Numbered from the stretch's first letter, positions 1-7,395 are shown. The stretch: 11,389 nt of DNA from an uncultured Eubacterium sp. (GCA_902475415.1 CABRZK010000056.1:1-11389); one strand, 5' to 3'. The notes: generated by a model not told the origin, from the sequence alone. Numbers and translations: made by a program.

Positions 1-148
1 TTCCTGACAGATATCTGCAGAAGGAAAAATGTTTACTGCTGAAACGGAGCGTGTTTGAAACCAAATTTTCGTAAGATGTAACAGACAAAATTGGTCGTTT
101 CTATCACGCGTTTTGGTGTTACGCGGGAGTATCTGAGTTAAGAAAGTG

Positions 149-166
149 TAACAGTAACAGTAACAG
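149..166 (+). repeat. Three tandem TAACAG hexamers
   Basis: The hexamer TAACAG occurs three times head to tail and is followed by ACAA. A single TGTAACAGACAA copy lies about 70 bases upstream at 77-88. The array lies in the leader just before the ribosome binding site (AGGAAGG, 174-180) of the DUF2156 gene. It could be a simple slippage repeat or a protein site. The rest of 1-194 holds no gene or convincing promoter that I can see; TTGAAA at 55-60 has only a poor -10 partner. Confidence 0.5.
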
Positions 167-194
167 ACAACACAGGAAGGATTAAAATAGAAAA

Positions 195-1106
195 ATGAGC
201 TCATTGCAAGTAAAAAAAGTGCAATTATCGGATAAAACATGGATGGATGCTTATCTGGACGCAAAGCAGGATAAAGGATGTGATCTGTGTTTTGCCAATA
301 TTTATCTCTGGGGCAGAAAGTATAAGACCGGATATGCACTGGTGAATGACTGCCTGGTATTTGCTGATCTGAATGATTTTAACAGTGTGTCCATGCCACT
401 TGGAAAACCGGAAAATGTCAGACAGGCGATTCTGACACTGGAAGAATATTTTGCTGAGGATGGGAAACCTTTTGCTCTGCATCTGACGACACCGAAGGAT
501 GTGGAACAGTTAGAGGCATGGTTCCCGGGAAAATATCAGGTGGAATATGAACGGGATCTGGCTGATTATGTGTACGAACGGGAAAAATTGGTGGCTTTAT
601 CCGGCAAAAAATATCATGGCAAAAAGAATCATATCAATAAGTTTAAAAATCTGTACCCGAGCTGGGTATATGAGCCGATCACAGATGAAAATGTAGAAGA
701 CTGTTTTCAGATGGGGCTGGAATGGCGCAGAATCAATGACTGTGAGGAAGATGAGGAAAAGCTGGATGAACTGTGCGTGACCTTTAATGCACTGCGTCTA
801 ATGAAGGAACTGCATCTGACCGGCGGATTATTGCGCCTGGAACCGGAAAGCGATGTGGTAGCTTTTGCCATTGGCGAAGAACTGAACAGGGATATGTATG
901 TAGTGCATATTGAAAAGGCATTTGCAGATGTGCCGGGAGCCTATCCGATGATCAATCAGCAGTTTGCCGAGCATGCAGCAGAAGGGTATCTGTATGTCAA
1001 TCGCGAGGATGACAGTGGTATAGAAGGGCTGCGAAAAGCGAAAGAGTCTTATCACCCGGCATTTCTGGGACGGAAAGGCTATGTGACGCACCTTGACAAT
1101 TCGTGA
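195..1106 (+). CDS. DUF2156 protein, phosphatidylglycerol lysyltransferase C-terminal domain-like
   Basis: This is a 303-residue soluble protein with the hallmarks of the DUF2156 / LPG-synthase C-terminal family, a double GNAT-like fold. Visible motifs are the basic segment LSGKKYHGKKNHINKF (residues 135-150), which matches the family's GKK..KRNH..F signature, and a C-terminal block (265-288) with NRE-D-GI-GLRKAKESYHP. There are no membrane helices, unlike full MprF lysyl-phosphatidylglycerol synthases, so this is the stand-alone cytosolic form common in Clostridia. Its substrate is unknown; aminoacyl- or acyl-transfer is a family-level inference. The start is ATG 195 after AGGAAGG at 174-180, a rather long spacing of 14 bases. 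A promoter for the next genes overlaps its 3' end, so it may be transcribed separately from them. Confidence 0.85.
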   Translation: MSSLQVKKVQLSDKTWMDAYLDAKQDKGCDLCFANIYLWGRKYKTGYALVNDCLVFADLNDFNSVSMPLGKPENVRQAILTLEEYFAEDGKPFALHLTTPKDVEQLEAWFPGKYQVEYERDLADYVYEREKLVALSGKKYHGKKNHINKFKNLYPSWVYEPITDENVEDCFQMGLEWRRINDCEEDEEKLDELCVTFNALRLMKELHLTGGLLRLEPESDVVAFAIGEELNRDMYVVHIEKAFADVPGAYPMINQQFAEHAAEGYLYVNREDDSGIEGLRKAKESYHPAFLGRKGYVTHLDNS

Positions 1107-1121
1107 AATCAGAATTAAAAT
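1093..1121 (+). promoter_or_regulatory. Sigma-70-type promoter for the CobW GTPase pair
   Basis: TTGACA at 1093-1098 and TAAAAT at 1116-1121 are separated by 17 bases. The -35 box lies inside the last codons of the DUF2156 gene (stop 1104-1106). Transcription would begin near 1128, giving a leader of about 33 bases before ATG 1161. Imperfect symmetry (CAGA at 1110-1113 and TCTG at 1124-1127) flanks the -10 box and could be a regulator site, but I do not recognise a Zur-type operator. Confidence 0.6.
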
Positions 1122-1160
1122 AATCTGTCAAAGGGTGGAAACAAGAAAGGATGATATAAA

Positions 1161-2294
1161 ATGACAAAGATAGACATTATTTCCGGATTCCTTGGAGCCG
1201 GAAAAACAACTTTTATTAAAAAAATGCTGGAAGATGTATTTTCTGGGGAGAAAGTAGTTCTGGTAGAAAATGAGTATGGTGAAGTCGGAATCGATGGTGG
1301 TTTCTTAAAAGATGCCGGTATCGAGATCAAAGAGCTGAATTCCGGATGTATCTGCTGTTCTCTGGTAGGCGATTTCAATCGCAGTTTGAATGAAGTAATC
1401 GAGACATACCATCCAGATCGTATTCTGATTGAGCCGTCCGGAGTTGGTAAACTTTCCGACGTTATGTCTTCTGTAAAAGATATGGAGAAAGACCATGATG
1501 TAAAACTGAATGCACTGGTAACAGTTGCAAATGCAATGAAAGCAACAAAACAGATGAAAGCATTTGGTGAATTTTTCAACAACCAGATTGAAAATGCAAC
1601 AACGGTTGTCTTAAGCAGAACTCAGAATATGAAAGAGGAAAAACTGGAACTCTGTGTAAAAGAAATTCAGAAATTAAATCCAAAGGCTGCAATCATTACC
1701 ACACCATGGAATGAAATTTCCGGAGAACAGATTCTGAAAGTTGTGGAGCAGCAGGATTCCCTGATGCAGGAAATGATGAAAGAATATGAAGAACATCACC
1801 ATGAGCATGAGCATGAGCATCACCATGACCATGAAGAACACGATCATGAACATCATCATGACCACGATCACGATCATGAGCATCATCACGATCATGAGGA
1901 CCACGATCATGAGCATCATCACGATCATGACCATGAACACGATCATCATCATGACCATGGAGAGGGCTGCAGCTGTGGTTGCGGACATGATCACCATCAT
2001 CACGACCATGATGCGGATGAAGTATTTACAAGCTGGGGTAAAGAAACACCACATAAATTCACAAAAGAGAAAATTGAGTCTATCCTGAAGATTTTCTGCG
2101 ATACAGAGGATTATGGCAGCATTCTCCGTGCAAAAGGAATGGTTCCCGCAGAGGATGGTACATGGATTTATTTTGATATGGTTCCAGGCGAATATGAACT
2201 TCGTGACGGAGAGCCGGATTACACCGGACGTCTCTGTGTCATTGGTACAGACATTGATGAACACAAATTAGAGGAATTATTTGAACTGAACTAA
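1161..2294 (+). CDS. G3E-family (CobW/COG0523) GTPase with His-rich metal-binding segment
   Basis: This is a 377-residue metallochaperone-type P-loop GTPase. Walker A is GFLGAGKTT (residues 9-17), the CxCC metal motif is C63-I-C65-C66, and the switch/Walker B-like block is EPSG (91-94). The usual NKxD base-recognition motif is degenerate (SRTQ near 152-155). Residues about 211-283 form a low-complexity run of His, Asp and Glu, about 73 residues long, interrupted by a Cys cluster CSCGCGH (270-276). A CobW C-terminal domain follows. COG0523 proteins deliver Zn, Co, Ni or Fe to client proteins; His-rich inserts usually go with zinc or nickel storage or delivery. The metal cannot be read from the sequence. 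The ribosome binding site is AGAAAGG (1144-1150). It is probably co-transcribed with the second GTPase, as no terminator is visible in between. Confidence 0.9.
   Translation: MTKIDIISGFLGAGKTTFIKKMLEDVFSGEKVVLVENEYGEVGIDGGFLKDAGIEIKELNSGCICCSLVGDFNRSLNEVIETYHPDRILIEPSGVGKLSDVMSSVKDMEKDHDVKLNALVTVANAMKATKQMKAFGEFFNNQIENATTVVLSRTQNMKEEKLELCVKEIQKLNPKAAIITTPWNEISGEQILKVVEQQDSLMQEMMKEYEEHHHEHEHEHHHDHEEHDHEHHHDHDHDHEHHHDHEDHDHEHHHDHDHEHDHHHDHGEGCSCGCGHDHHHHDHDADEVFTSWGKETPHKFTKEKIESILKIFCDTEDYGSILRAKGMVPAEDGTWIYFDMVPGEYELRDGEPDYTGRLCVIGTDIDEHKLEELFELN
1795..2010 (+). repeat. Degenerate CAT/CAC/GAC/GAG codon repeat encoding the His-rich segment
   Basis: The DNA coding for the His/Asp/Glu-rich stretch is an imperfect trinucleotide and hexanucleotide repeat (CATGAC, CATGAG, CACGAT, CATCAT units). 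It also produces long, meaningless open frames on the other frames and strand. Such tracts tend to vary in length between strains. Confidence 0.75.
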
Positions 2295-2391
2295 GAACAA
2301 AAATGCTTTTAAGAGTGATGGGCTGATTTTGCATGAAATATGCGGATGTTGCCCCTAAATATATCAGTAGAAAAGAGAGAAACAAGCAGAT

Positions 2392-3336
2392 ATGGATATA
2401 CCAGTATATTTATTTACCGGATTTATGGACAGTGGAAAAACTTCACTGATCACCCAGACTTTATTAGAAAACGATTTTGGAATCGGTTCTAAAAGCTTGA
2501 TCATTGCCTGCGAAGATGGGGATGAGGAATATGATGAAGAAAAACTGGCAAAATGCAAAGCAACCGTTGTTGCAGTAGAGTCTGAAGAAGAGTTTACAGA
2601 GGAATATCTGAAGGACTGTGATGAGACAGTGAAACCGGATCAGGTATTTATCGAGTATAATGGTACCTGGGAAGCAGCAAAGATTCTGGAGATGAAACTT
2701 CCGAAAGGATGGGAAATCGTACAGTCTCTGGCTACGGTGGATGCATCTACCTTTGAATTGTATCTGACCAATATGCGTGCAATGATGATGGAACAGGTAT
2801 TTCATACCGACGTGGTGATTTTTAACCGTTGTACCGAAGATACGCCAAAAGCAAAATTCCGCAGAACGATCAAGGCTGTCAACCGACGTGCACAGATTGT
2901 GTATGAGCGTGAGGATGGTACGATTGATGAAACCGATGCAGATGAGCTTCCGTATGACCTCAATCAGGATGTAATTGAAATCACAGATGCAGATTATGGT
3001 ATTTTTTATCTGGATGTACAGGATAATCCACAGAAATATGAAGGAAAGACCATTCATTTTCTGGGTCTTGTATACAGACCGGATAAATTTGGCAAAAAAC
3101 CGATCATGGTGCCGGGACGTTTTGCCATGACCTGCTGTGCAGAAGATATCCAGTTTATCGGATTAAAATGCAAGTATGACAAAGCGATGGAAATTCCACA
3201 TAAATCCTGGGTTTATGTGACAGCAGAGATTCATACGGAATTTGCAAAAGAATATCGTGGAAAAGGACCGGTTTTGTATGCAAAAGAAGTAGTAAAAGCA
3301 GAAGAACCGGAAGACAGTCTGGTATATTTCACATAA
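2392..3336 (+). CDS. CobW-like GTPase fused to a DUF1980/YcgQ-like C-terminal domain
   Basis: A 314-residue protein. The N-terminal half is a divergent G3E GTPase domain: Walker A GFMDSGKTS (residues 10-18), a switch block IEYNG (87-91) in place of ExxG, and NRCTED (145-150) in the position of NKxD. The CxCC metal motif of canonical COG0523 proteins is absent. Residues about 203-312 resemble the C-terminal domain of the YcgQ/TIGR03943 (DUF1980) family, with FLGLVYRPDK (223-232) and GRFAMTCCAED (242-252) as the recognisable blocks; the paired cysteines could bind metal. In other Firmicutes a YcgQ-like protein is found beside a permease and CobW proteins, so a role in metal homeostasis together with the preceding GTPase is inferred. 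The start is ATG 2392 with a weak AAGAGAG ribosome binding site (about 2373-2379). No convincing terminator follows; 3337-3359 has only short 5-bp inverted repeats without a U-tract. Confidence 0.8.
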   Translation: MDIPVYLFTGFMDSGKTSLITQTLLENDFGIGSKSLIIACEDGDEEYDEEKLAKCKATVVAVESEEEFTEEYLKDCDETVKPDQVFIEYNGTWEAAKILEMKLPKGWEIVQSLATVDASTFELYLTNMRAMMMEQVFHTDVVIFNRCTEDTPKAKFRRTIKAVNRRAQIVYEREDGTIDETDADELPYDLNQDVIEITDADYGIFYLDVQDNPQKYEGKTIHFLGLVYRPDKFGKKPIMVPGRFAMTCCAEDIQFIGLKCKYDKAMEIPHKSWVYVTAEIHTEFAKEYRGKGPVLYAKEVVKAEEPEDSLVYFT

Positions 3337-3423
3337 CATACAGTATGTACATTCGTACAGAACGCATAAAGTGTGCATATGAATGGAAGATTGCATAAAA
3401 TATGAGAAATATCAGAAAACTGA

Positions 3424-3452
3424 TTGACAAAACTTCAATTATGTAATACACT
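3424..3452 (+). promoter_or_regulatory. Promoter of the trpXYZ transcription unit
   Basis: TTGACA at 3424-3429 and TACACT at 3447-3452 are separated by 17 bases. Transcription would start near 3459, directly before the T-box leader. The preceding stretch 3337-3423 shows no gene. Confidence 0.75.
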
Positions 3453-3484
3453 AAAGCAAATATTAAAAGAATATTTGAAACCGT

Positions 3485-3757
3485 TGAAAAAGAGTAGTAG
3501 GCTGGAGACAGAAATGTTGAACCGATTTGCAGAGAGCTGCCGTTGGTGTGAGTGCAGTATGAGGAGAAAGCTGAATGGACTTTTGAGGGCTGCCTGAAAT
3601 GAGAAGAAAAGTAGGGTATGCCGGGATCCGAACCCGTTACCAAGTCGGTATGTATGACATGTACATAACAGAGTGGGTGTTACACCAAGTTGAGTGGTAC
3701 CGCGATAATAATTAGTTTATTACCGTCTCAGGATAAGTTTATCCTGAGACGGTTTTT
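3485..3757 (+). promoter_or_regulatory. T-box leader, tryptophan-specific (UGG specifier)
   Basis: A class I T-box riboswitch that senses uncharged tRNA. Stem I shows the AGAGAG bulge and apical GGTGTGAG region (about 3523-3553). The specifier context GAA-TGG-ACTTTTGAGG places UGG at 3576-3578, a Trp codon read by tRNA-Trp. A small stem III-like hairpin (CGGG 3622-3625 with CCCG 3633-3636) follows. The T-box sequence spans 3690-3704: TTGAG, the TGGT bulge (3695-3698) that would pair with the tRNA acceptor end, then ACCGCG. The antiterminator forms by pairing TTGAG (3690-3694) with CTCAG (3727-3731) and GCG (3702-3704) with CGT (3724-3726), which uses the 5' arm of the terminator. Low Trp charging should switch on the downstream importer. 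Confidence 0.93.
3722..3757 (+). terminator. Intrinsic terminator of the T-box leader
   Basis: A perfect 13-bp stem (3722-3734 with 3741-3753), a six-base loop, and a run of five T (3753-3757). It is mutually exclusive with the antiterminator because bases 3724-3731 take part in both structures. Confidence 0.95.
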
Positions 3758-3852
3758 GTATTATGGGAGATTTCAATGAAAATCCTGTGAGAAAAATTAA
3801 AACGGATCCGTCCACTTTGTTCTTATAATCAAAAAAGAGGAGAGTAAAAAAG

Positions 3853-4920
3853 ATGAAAAAGAAAATGTTAGCAATGGTACTTGGATGTGCAATGGCAGCA
3901 ACTGTTTTAGCGGGCTGTGGCGGTCAGTCAACAGACCAGAAAGATGCTGGAAAGGCTGCTCCCGCAACAGAAGAAAATGCAGATGGTAAAGTCTACCAGG
4001 TAGGAATCGTTCAGTATGTAGATGATGCCTCCCTGAACCAGATAGTAAAAGCGGTAAAAGAAGAGCTGGATGCAAAAGGAAAAGAACTTGGGGTAACTTT
4101 TGATTATGCAGACCATACCTACAATGGTCAGGCAGATGCAACAGTTATGAATCAGATTGCAAGTGATCTGGTAAATGACGGGGTGGATGCAATCGTTCCT
4201 GTTGCGACACCTGTTGCTATGGTAATGCAGGCTGCCACAGAAGATACACAGACACCGGTTGTTTTTTCCGCAGTATCTGATCCGGTTATCAGCGGACTGG
4301 TTGAAAGCATGGATAAACCGGGCAGCAACATCACAGGTACATCCGATATGCTGGATACAGATGCTATTCTGGATCTGATGCTGGCAGCAAACCCGGATAT
4401 CAAAAAAGTTGGTCTGCTGTATGATAAAGGACAGGATTCTTCTACACAGCCAATCGCAGATGCAAAAGAGTATCTGAAAGATAAGGGAATTGAATATGTG
4501 GAAAAGACCGGAACAACGAATGACGAGATTTCTCTTGGTGCAGATGCTCTGATCGCAGCAGGATGTGAGGCTGTATTTACACCAACTGACAATACGGTTA
4601 TGACTGCAGAGCTTGCGATTTTTGAAAAATTCCAGGATGCAAAAATTCCACAGTATTGTGGAGCTGATTCTTTTGCTTTAAACGGTGCGTTCTGCGGATA
4701 CGGAGTAAATTATGAGGAACTTGGAAAAGCAACAGCAGATATGGTAGTAGATATTCTGGTAAATGGTGCTGATCCGGCAACTACTCCGGTACAGACAATG
4801 AATAACGGTATTGCAACTATTAATACAGATACAGCAGCAAAAATCGGTCTGGACTACAGCATGTTTGCTGATATGTGTGAGCAGGTAAAAGAAACAACAA
4901 CTGCGCAGGAATTTGAATAA
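3853..4920 (+). CDS. trpX: Tryptophan ABC transporter substrate-binding lipoprotein (TrpX type)
   Basis: A 355-residue lipoprotein. The signal peptide is basic KKK followed by a hydrophobic core and the lipobox LAGC, with lipidated C22. A Ser/Thr/Glu-rich linker (about 24-46) precedes a type I periplasmic-binding fold of the COG2984 (ABC_sub_bind) family, beginning with VGIVQYVDDASLNQIVKAVK (50-69). It would capture substrate outside the membrane for the permease and ATPase encoded downstream. COG2984 proteins are often annotated generically; the UGG T-box immediately upstream makes tryptophan the best substrate assignment, as for streptococcal TrpXYZ. The ribosome binding site AGAGGAGAG (about 3836-3844) fixes ATG 3853. 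A hairpin in the following gap may allow more binding protein than membrane components to be made. Confidence 0.88.
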   Translation: MKKKMLAMVLGCAMAATVLAGCGGQSTDQKDAGKAAPATEENADGKVYQVGIVQYVDDASLNQIVKAVKEELDAKGKELGVTFDYADHTYNGQADATVMNQIASDLVNDGVDAIVPVATPVAMVMQAATEDTQTPVVFSAVSDPVISGLVESMDKPGSNITGTSDMLDTDAILDLMLAANPDIKKVGLLYDKGQDSSTQPIADAKEYLKDKGIEYVEKTGTTNDEISLGADALIAAGCEAVFTPTDNTVMTAELAIFEKFQDAKIPQYCGADSFALNGAFCGYGVNYEELGKATADMVVDILVNGADPATTPVQTMNNGIATINTDTAAKIGLDYSMFADMCEQVKETTTAQEFE

Positions 4921-4936
4921 TCAATGAAAAAATGCT

Positions 4937-4982
4937 ATGATCTGAAAGGTGATATTTGTTAAACATCAAAATCACAGATCAT
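4937..4982 (+). promoter_or_regulatory. Intercistronic hairpin between trpX and trpY
   Basis: ATGATCTG (4937-4944) pairs perfectly with CAGATCAT (4975-4982) over a 30-base interior that can pair partly (GTGAT 4949-4953 with ATCAC 4971-4975 as an alternative). No U-tract follows, so this is not a strong terminator. Structures of this kind after a binding-protein gene often stabilise its mRNA; that role is inferred here. Confidence 0.5.
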
Positions 4983-5014
4983 AAACTTAAATAGATCAGG
5001 AGTGTAAGTATACT

Positions 5015-5947
5015 ATGTTGTCATCAATTTTTACAGTGTCTCTGGCACAAAGCGCCATTGAACTGGGATGTATCTATGCGCTGGTAGCGCTGGCACTGTT
5101 TGTGTCATTTTCAATTTTAAATATCGCGGATCTGTCTACCGATGGCTGCTTTACACTGGGCTGTGCTGTGTGTGCAATGGTAACGCTGCAGGGACATCCG
5201 TTTCTGGGGCTACTGGCAGCTATGGGAGCCGGCGTTGCATCCGGATTTGTGACAGCATTTTTGCAGACTCGTCTTGGCGTAGAATCCATTCTGGCCGGTA
5301 TTATTGTAAATACCGGTCTGTATACCATCAACATTGCTGTGATGGGATTTTCATCCACTATTAATCTTTTTGCCAATGATACCGTGTTTACACTGGCAAA
5401 AAGTGCCATCGGTGGAAACTGGTATGAAATCATTGCAATACTGATCATTATCGTAATTGTAGCAGTATTGCTGATCCTGTTTCTTGGAACTCGTCTTGGC
5501 TTGTCCATTCGGGCGACCGGCGATAATCCATTTATGGTCCGGGCATCTTCCATCAGTCCGGTGTTTACGATTACAGTTGGCCTGTGTGTGGCGAATGCCA
5601 TGACCGGATTATCCGGCGGACTTCTGGCACAGTATCAGCGTTCCTGTGATATCAATATCGGAACCGGTCAAGTTACAATCGCACTGGCCAGCCTGATCAT
5701 AGGTGAGACACTGGTGGGAAAAGGACATGTGGCAAAACGTGTATTCGGTGTAATTCTGGGAAGCTGCCTGTATCGTTTTATTGTTGCAGTAGCGTTACGC
5801 TTTAATGTACCGGCAGAGTGTCTGAAACTGGTTTCTTCTATTATTGTAGCTGTGGCAATTTCCCTGCCATATCTGAAACAAAAAGCTGCATTTATGAAAA
5901 CAAAACGAGCAGCCATTGCAAAAAGAAAACGGGGAGGTAGTCTGTAA
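5015..5947 (+). CDS. trpY: Tryptophan ABC transporter permease (TrpY type)
   Basis: A 310-residue integral membrane protein of the COG4120 / branched-chain-type permease superfamily (BPD_transp_2). Several hydrophobic segments are visible, for example around residues 9-35, 45-75, 90-115, 140-157, 180-205 and 260-285. The C-terminus is a basic cytoplasmic tail (KTKRAAIAKRKR). It forms the channel of the importer with the neighbouring binding protein and ATPase. The ribosome binding site is AGGAG (4998-5002), 12 bases before ATG 5015. The stop codon TAA overlaps the ATPase start by one base (TAATG at 5945-5949), indicating translational coupling. Confidence 0.9.
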   Translation: MLSSIFTVSLAQSAIELGCIYALVALALFVSFSILNIADLSTDGCFTLGCAVCAMVTLQGHPFLGLLAAMGAGVASGFVTAFLQTRLGVESILAGIIVNTGLYTINIAVMGFSSTINLFANDTVFTLAKSAIGGNWYEIIAILIIIVIVAVLLILFLGTRLGLSIRATGDNPFMVRASSISPVFTITVGLCVANAMTGLSGGLLAQYQRSCDINIGTGQVTIALASLIIGETLVGKGHVAKRVFGVILGSCLYRFIVAVALRFNVPAECLKLVSSIIVAVAISLPYLKQKAAFMKTKRAAIAKRKRGGSL

Positions 5948-6747
5948 TGCTTCAGTTAATTGATGTTTCAAAAACATTTAATCCGGGAACGGTGAATGAG
6001 AAAAAAGCATTATCTCATTTGAACCTGGAACTGCAGGACGGGGATTTTGCGACGATCATCGGAAGCAATGGTGCCGGAAAGTCGACAATGTTTAATGCAA
6101 TCTGCGGAACTTTTTTTGTGGACGAAGGTGCGGTGATTCTGGATGGCACAGATATCACATATGAGAAAGAGCATAAGAGAAGTAAATACATCGGACATCT
6201 GTTTCAGGACCCGATGAAAGGTACTGCTCCAAATATGAGTATAGAAGAAAACCTTGCTCTTGCGTATCTGCGGGCTTCTGCAGCCAAAGGAAAATTTTTC
6301 AGCAGAATATCCCAGAAGGAAAAACAGATGTTCCGTGAAAAACTTGCATTGTTGAATATGGGACTGGAAGACCGTATGAAAAATCCGGTGGGATTGCTTT
6401 CCGGTGGACAGAGGCAGGCGCTGACGTTACTGATGGCGACGGTTGTGACACCAAAAATACTGCTTCTGGATGAGCATACCGCTGCACTTGATCCGGCAAC
6501 TGCAGAGAAAGTACTGGATCTGACGAAAAGAATCGTTGCAGAAAACAAAATCACCTGTCTGATGATCACACATAATATGCAGTCGGCACTGGAACTTGGA
6601 AACCGGACACTGATGATGAATTCGGGACAAATCGTACTGGATATCAAAGATGAGGAACGAAAAGGCCTGACAGTCGCAGATCTCCTTGAAAAGTTTAAGG
6701 AAGGGGTAGGAGAGCAGCTGGATAACGACCGTATTTTACTGTCCTGA
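5947..6747 (+). CDS. trpZ: Tryptophan ABC transporter ATP-binding protein (TrpZ type)
   Basis: A 266-residue ABC ATPase of the COG1101 type. Walker A is GSNGAGKST (residues 39-47), the Q-loop is at Q87, the signature LSGGQ at 151-155, Walker B ILLLDE at 171-176 with the D-loop after it, and the H-loop at H209 (MITHN). It powers uptake by the preceding permease and binding protein. The ATG overlaps the permease stop, and the ribosome binding site GGGGAGG (5931-5937) lies inside the permease gene. It is the last gene of the T-box-controlled operon; a terminator follows 24 bases after the stop. Confidence 0.92.
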   Translation: MLQLIDVSKTFNPGTVNEKKALSHLNLELQDGDFATIIGSNGAGKSTMFNAICGTFFVDEGAVILDGTDITYEKEHKRSKYIGHLFQDPMKGTAPNMSIEENLALAYLRASAAKGKFFSRISQKEKQMFREKLALLNMGLEDRMKNPVGLLSGGQRQALTLLMATVVTPKILLLDEHTAALDPATAEKVLDLTKRIVAENKITCLMITHNMQSALELGNRTLMMNSGQIVLDIKDEERKGLTVADLLEKFKEGVGEQLDNDRILLS

Positions 6748-6770
6748 TTCAGAAAAAAGTATATGTAAAA

Positions 6771-6801
6771 AAGAACCCGAATCGAAATGATTCGGGTTCT
6801 T
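6771..6801. terminator. Bidirectional intrinsic terminator between trpZ and the cupin gene
   Basis: AAGAACCCGAATC (6771-6783) pairs perfectly with GATTCGGGTTCTT (6789-6801) around the loop GAAAT. The minus-strand transcript ends in a good U-run (the A-run before 6772), and the plus-strand tail (TTTGTTACGTTTTGT) is weaker but usable. It serves the two convergent genes. Confidence 0.9.
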
Positions 6802-6838
6802 TGTTACGTTTTGTACATTTTCAACTATGTGAAATAAA

Positions 6839-7198
6839 TTATTTAGCAGCTTCCGGTAAAAGAATTACTAACATCTGAGCTGTTGTTGTTCCGATATTTG
6901 TAACGCTCTTTTTGGAATGAGGAGCGATATGTACGCTGTCGCCTGCTTCCAGAACTGTCTCAACACCGTCATCGCCTTTGAATAACATTGTACCTTCAAC
7001 GATGTAGTAGATGGACTCCATAGCGTTGTCAGCAAACTCTGTGCCGCCGCCGCTTGGAAGGAAATGAGAAAGACCATTGATCAGTCTTCCGCCATCGATG
7101 TCCTGCGGATCATGAAGTCTGCATAATTTGCACTCTTTGTGTCCCGGTGCCTCGTAAGTATAATAAGCGTCTTTTTTTGTAATTTTGTAGCCAGCCAT
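6839..7198 (-). CDS. Small single-domain cupin protein, atypical metal site
   Basis: A 119-residue single-domain cupin. I place the start at ATG 7198 because AAGGAAGGG lies just upstream on the minus strand; an in-frame ATG at 7228 would add ten residues but would read through that ribosome binding site. The region SGGGTEFADNAMESIYYIVEG (49-69) corresponds to cupin motif 1, but the HxH pair is missing and only the Glu (E61) remains. GDSVHIAPHSKKSVTN (86-101) is motif 2, with Ser98 in the place of the usual His. It may therefore bind a ligand without a metal, or use H45, H90 or H94. The gene is divergent from the phloroglucinol-type cluster, so a function in that pathway (sensor, tautomerase or accessory enzyme) is possible. 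Its activity is unknown. Confidence 0.85.
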   Translation of the reverse strand: MAGYKITKKDAYYTYEAPGHKECKLCRLHDPQDIDGGRLINGLSHFLPSGGGTEFADNAMESIYYIVEGTMLFKGDDGVETVLEAGDSVHIAPHSKKSVTNIGTTTAQMLVILLPEAAK

Positions 7199-7242
7199 AG
7201 TATAAGCCCTTCCTTTCTTTTCTGACATTTTTTACGAAAACT

Positions 7243-7271
7243 AGTATACAACTTCTATAAGCAAAAATCAA
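7243..7271 (-). promoter_or_regulatory. Promoter of the cupin gene
   Basis: On the minus strand, TTGATT (7266-7271) and TATACT (7243-7248) are spaced by 17 bases. Transcription would start near 7236, about 38 bases before the ATG at 7198. Confidence 0.65.
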
Positions 7272-7366
7272 CAATTTCATAATAAAAAAACAAAAAACTG
7301 TTGGTGATAATGAACAAAACGGAAACTGACTTACCATGTAGTAACTTGATTACATTATTGTATGTA

Positions 7367-7395
7367 TTGCATAAAAAAGAGACTTGAACTATACT
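7367..7395 (+). promoter_or_regulatory. Promoter of the SDR-led catabolic cluster
   Basis: TTGCAT (7367-7372) and TATACT (7390-7395) are spaced by 17 bases, predicting a start near 7402 and a leader of about 120 bases. A weaker alternative is TTGCGT (7424-7429) with TATTTA (7446-7451), which would start right at the inverted repeats downstream. Within the leader, ATGAAAAT (7403-7410) and ATTTTCAT (7431-7438) can pair. Confidence 0.6.

Noticed and set aside
1795..2010. Repeat tract considered as a CRISPR-like or minisatellite array
   Set aside because: There are no constant repeats with unique spacers; the units are in-frame codons of the His-rich protein segment.
1674..2264. Long open frames antisense to, and in another frame of, the His-rich GTPase segment
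   Set aside because: They result from the repetitive His/Asp/Glu codons, which become runs of Met, Ile and Val or Thr. They have no ribosome binding site or recognisable domain.
3617..3640. On the minus strand, a GGGTTCGGATCCC string resembling a tRNA T-arm
   Set aside because: No acceptor, D or anticodon arms surround it, the T-loop A58 is replaced, and it sits where T-box stem III is expected.
7199..7228. Ten-residue N-terminal extension of the cupin starting at 7228
   Set aside because: The sequence coding for the extension contains the strong AAGGAAGGG ribosome binding site for the ATG at 7198.
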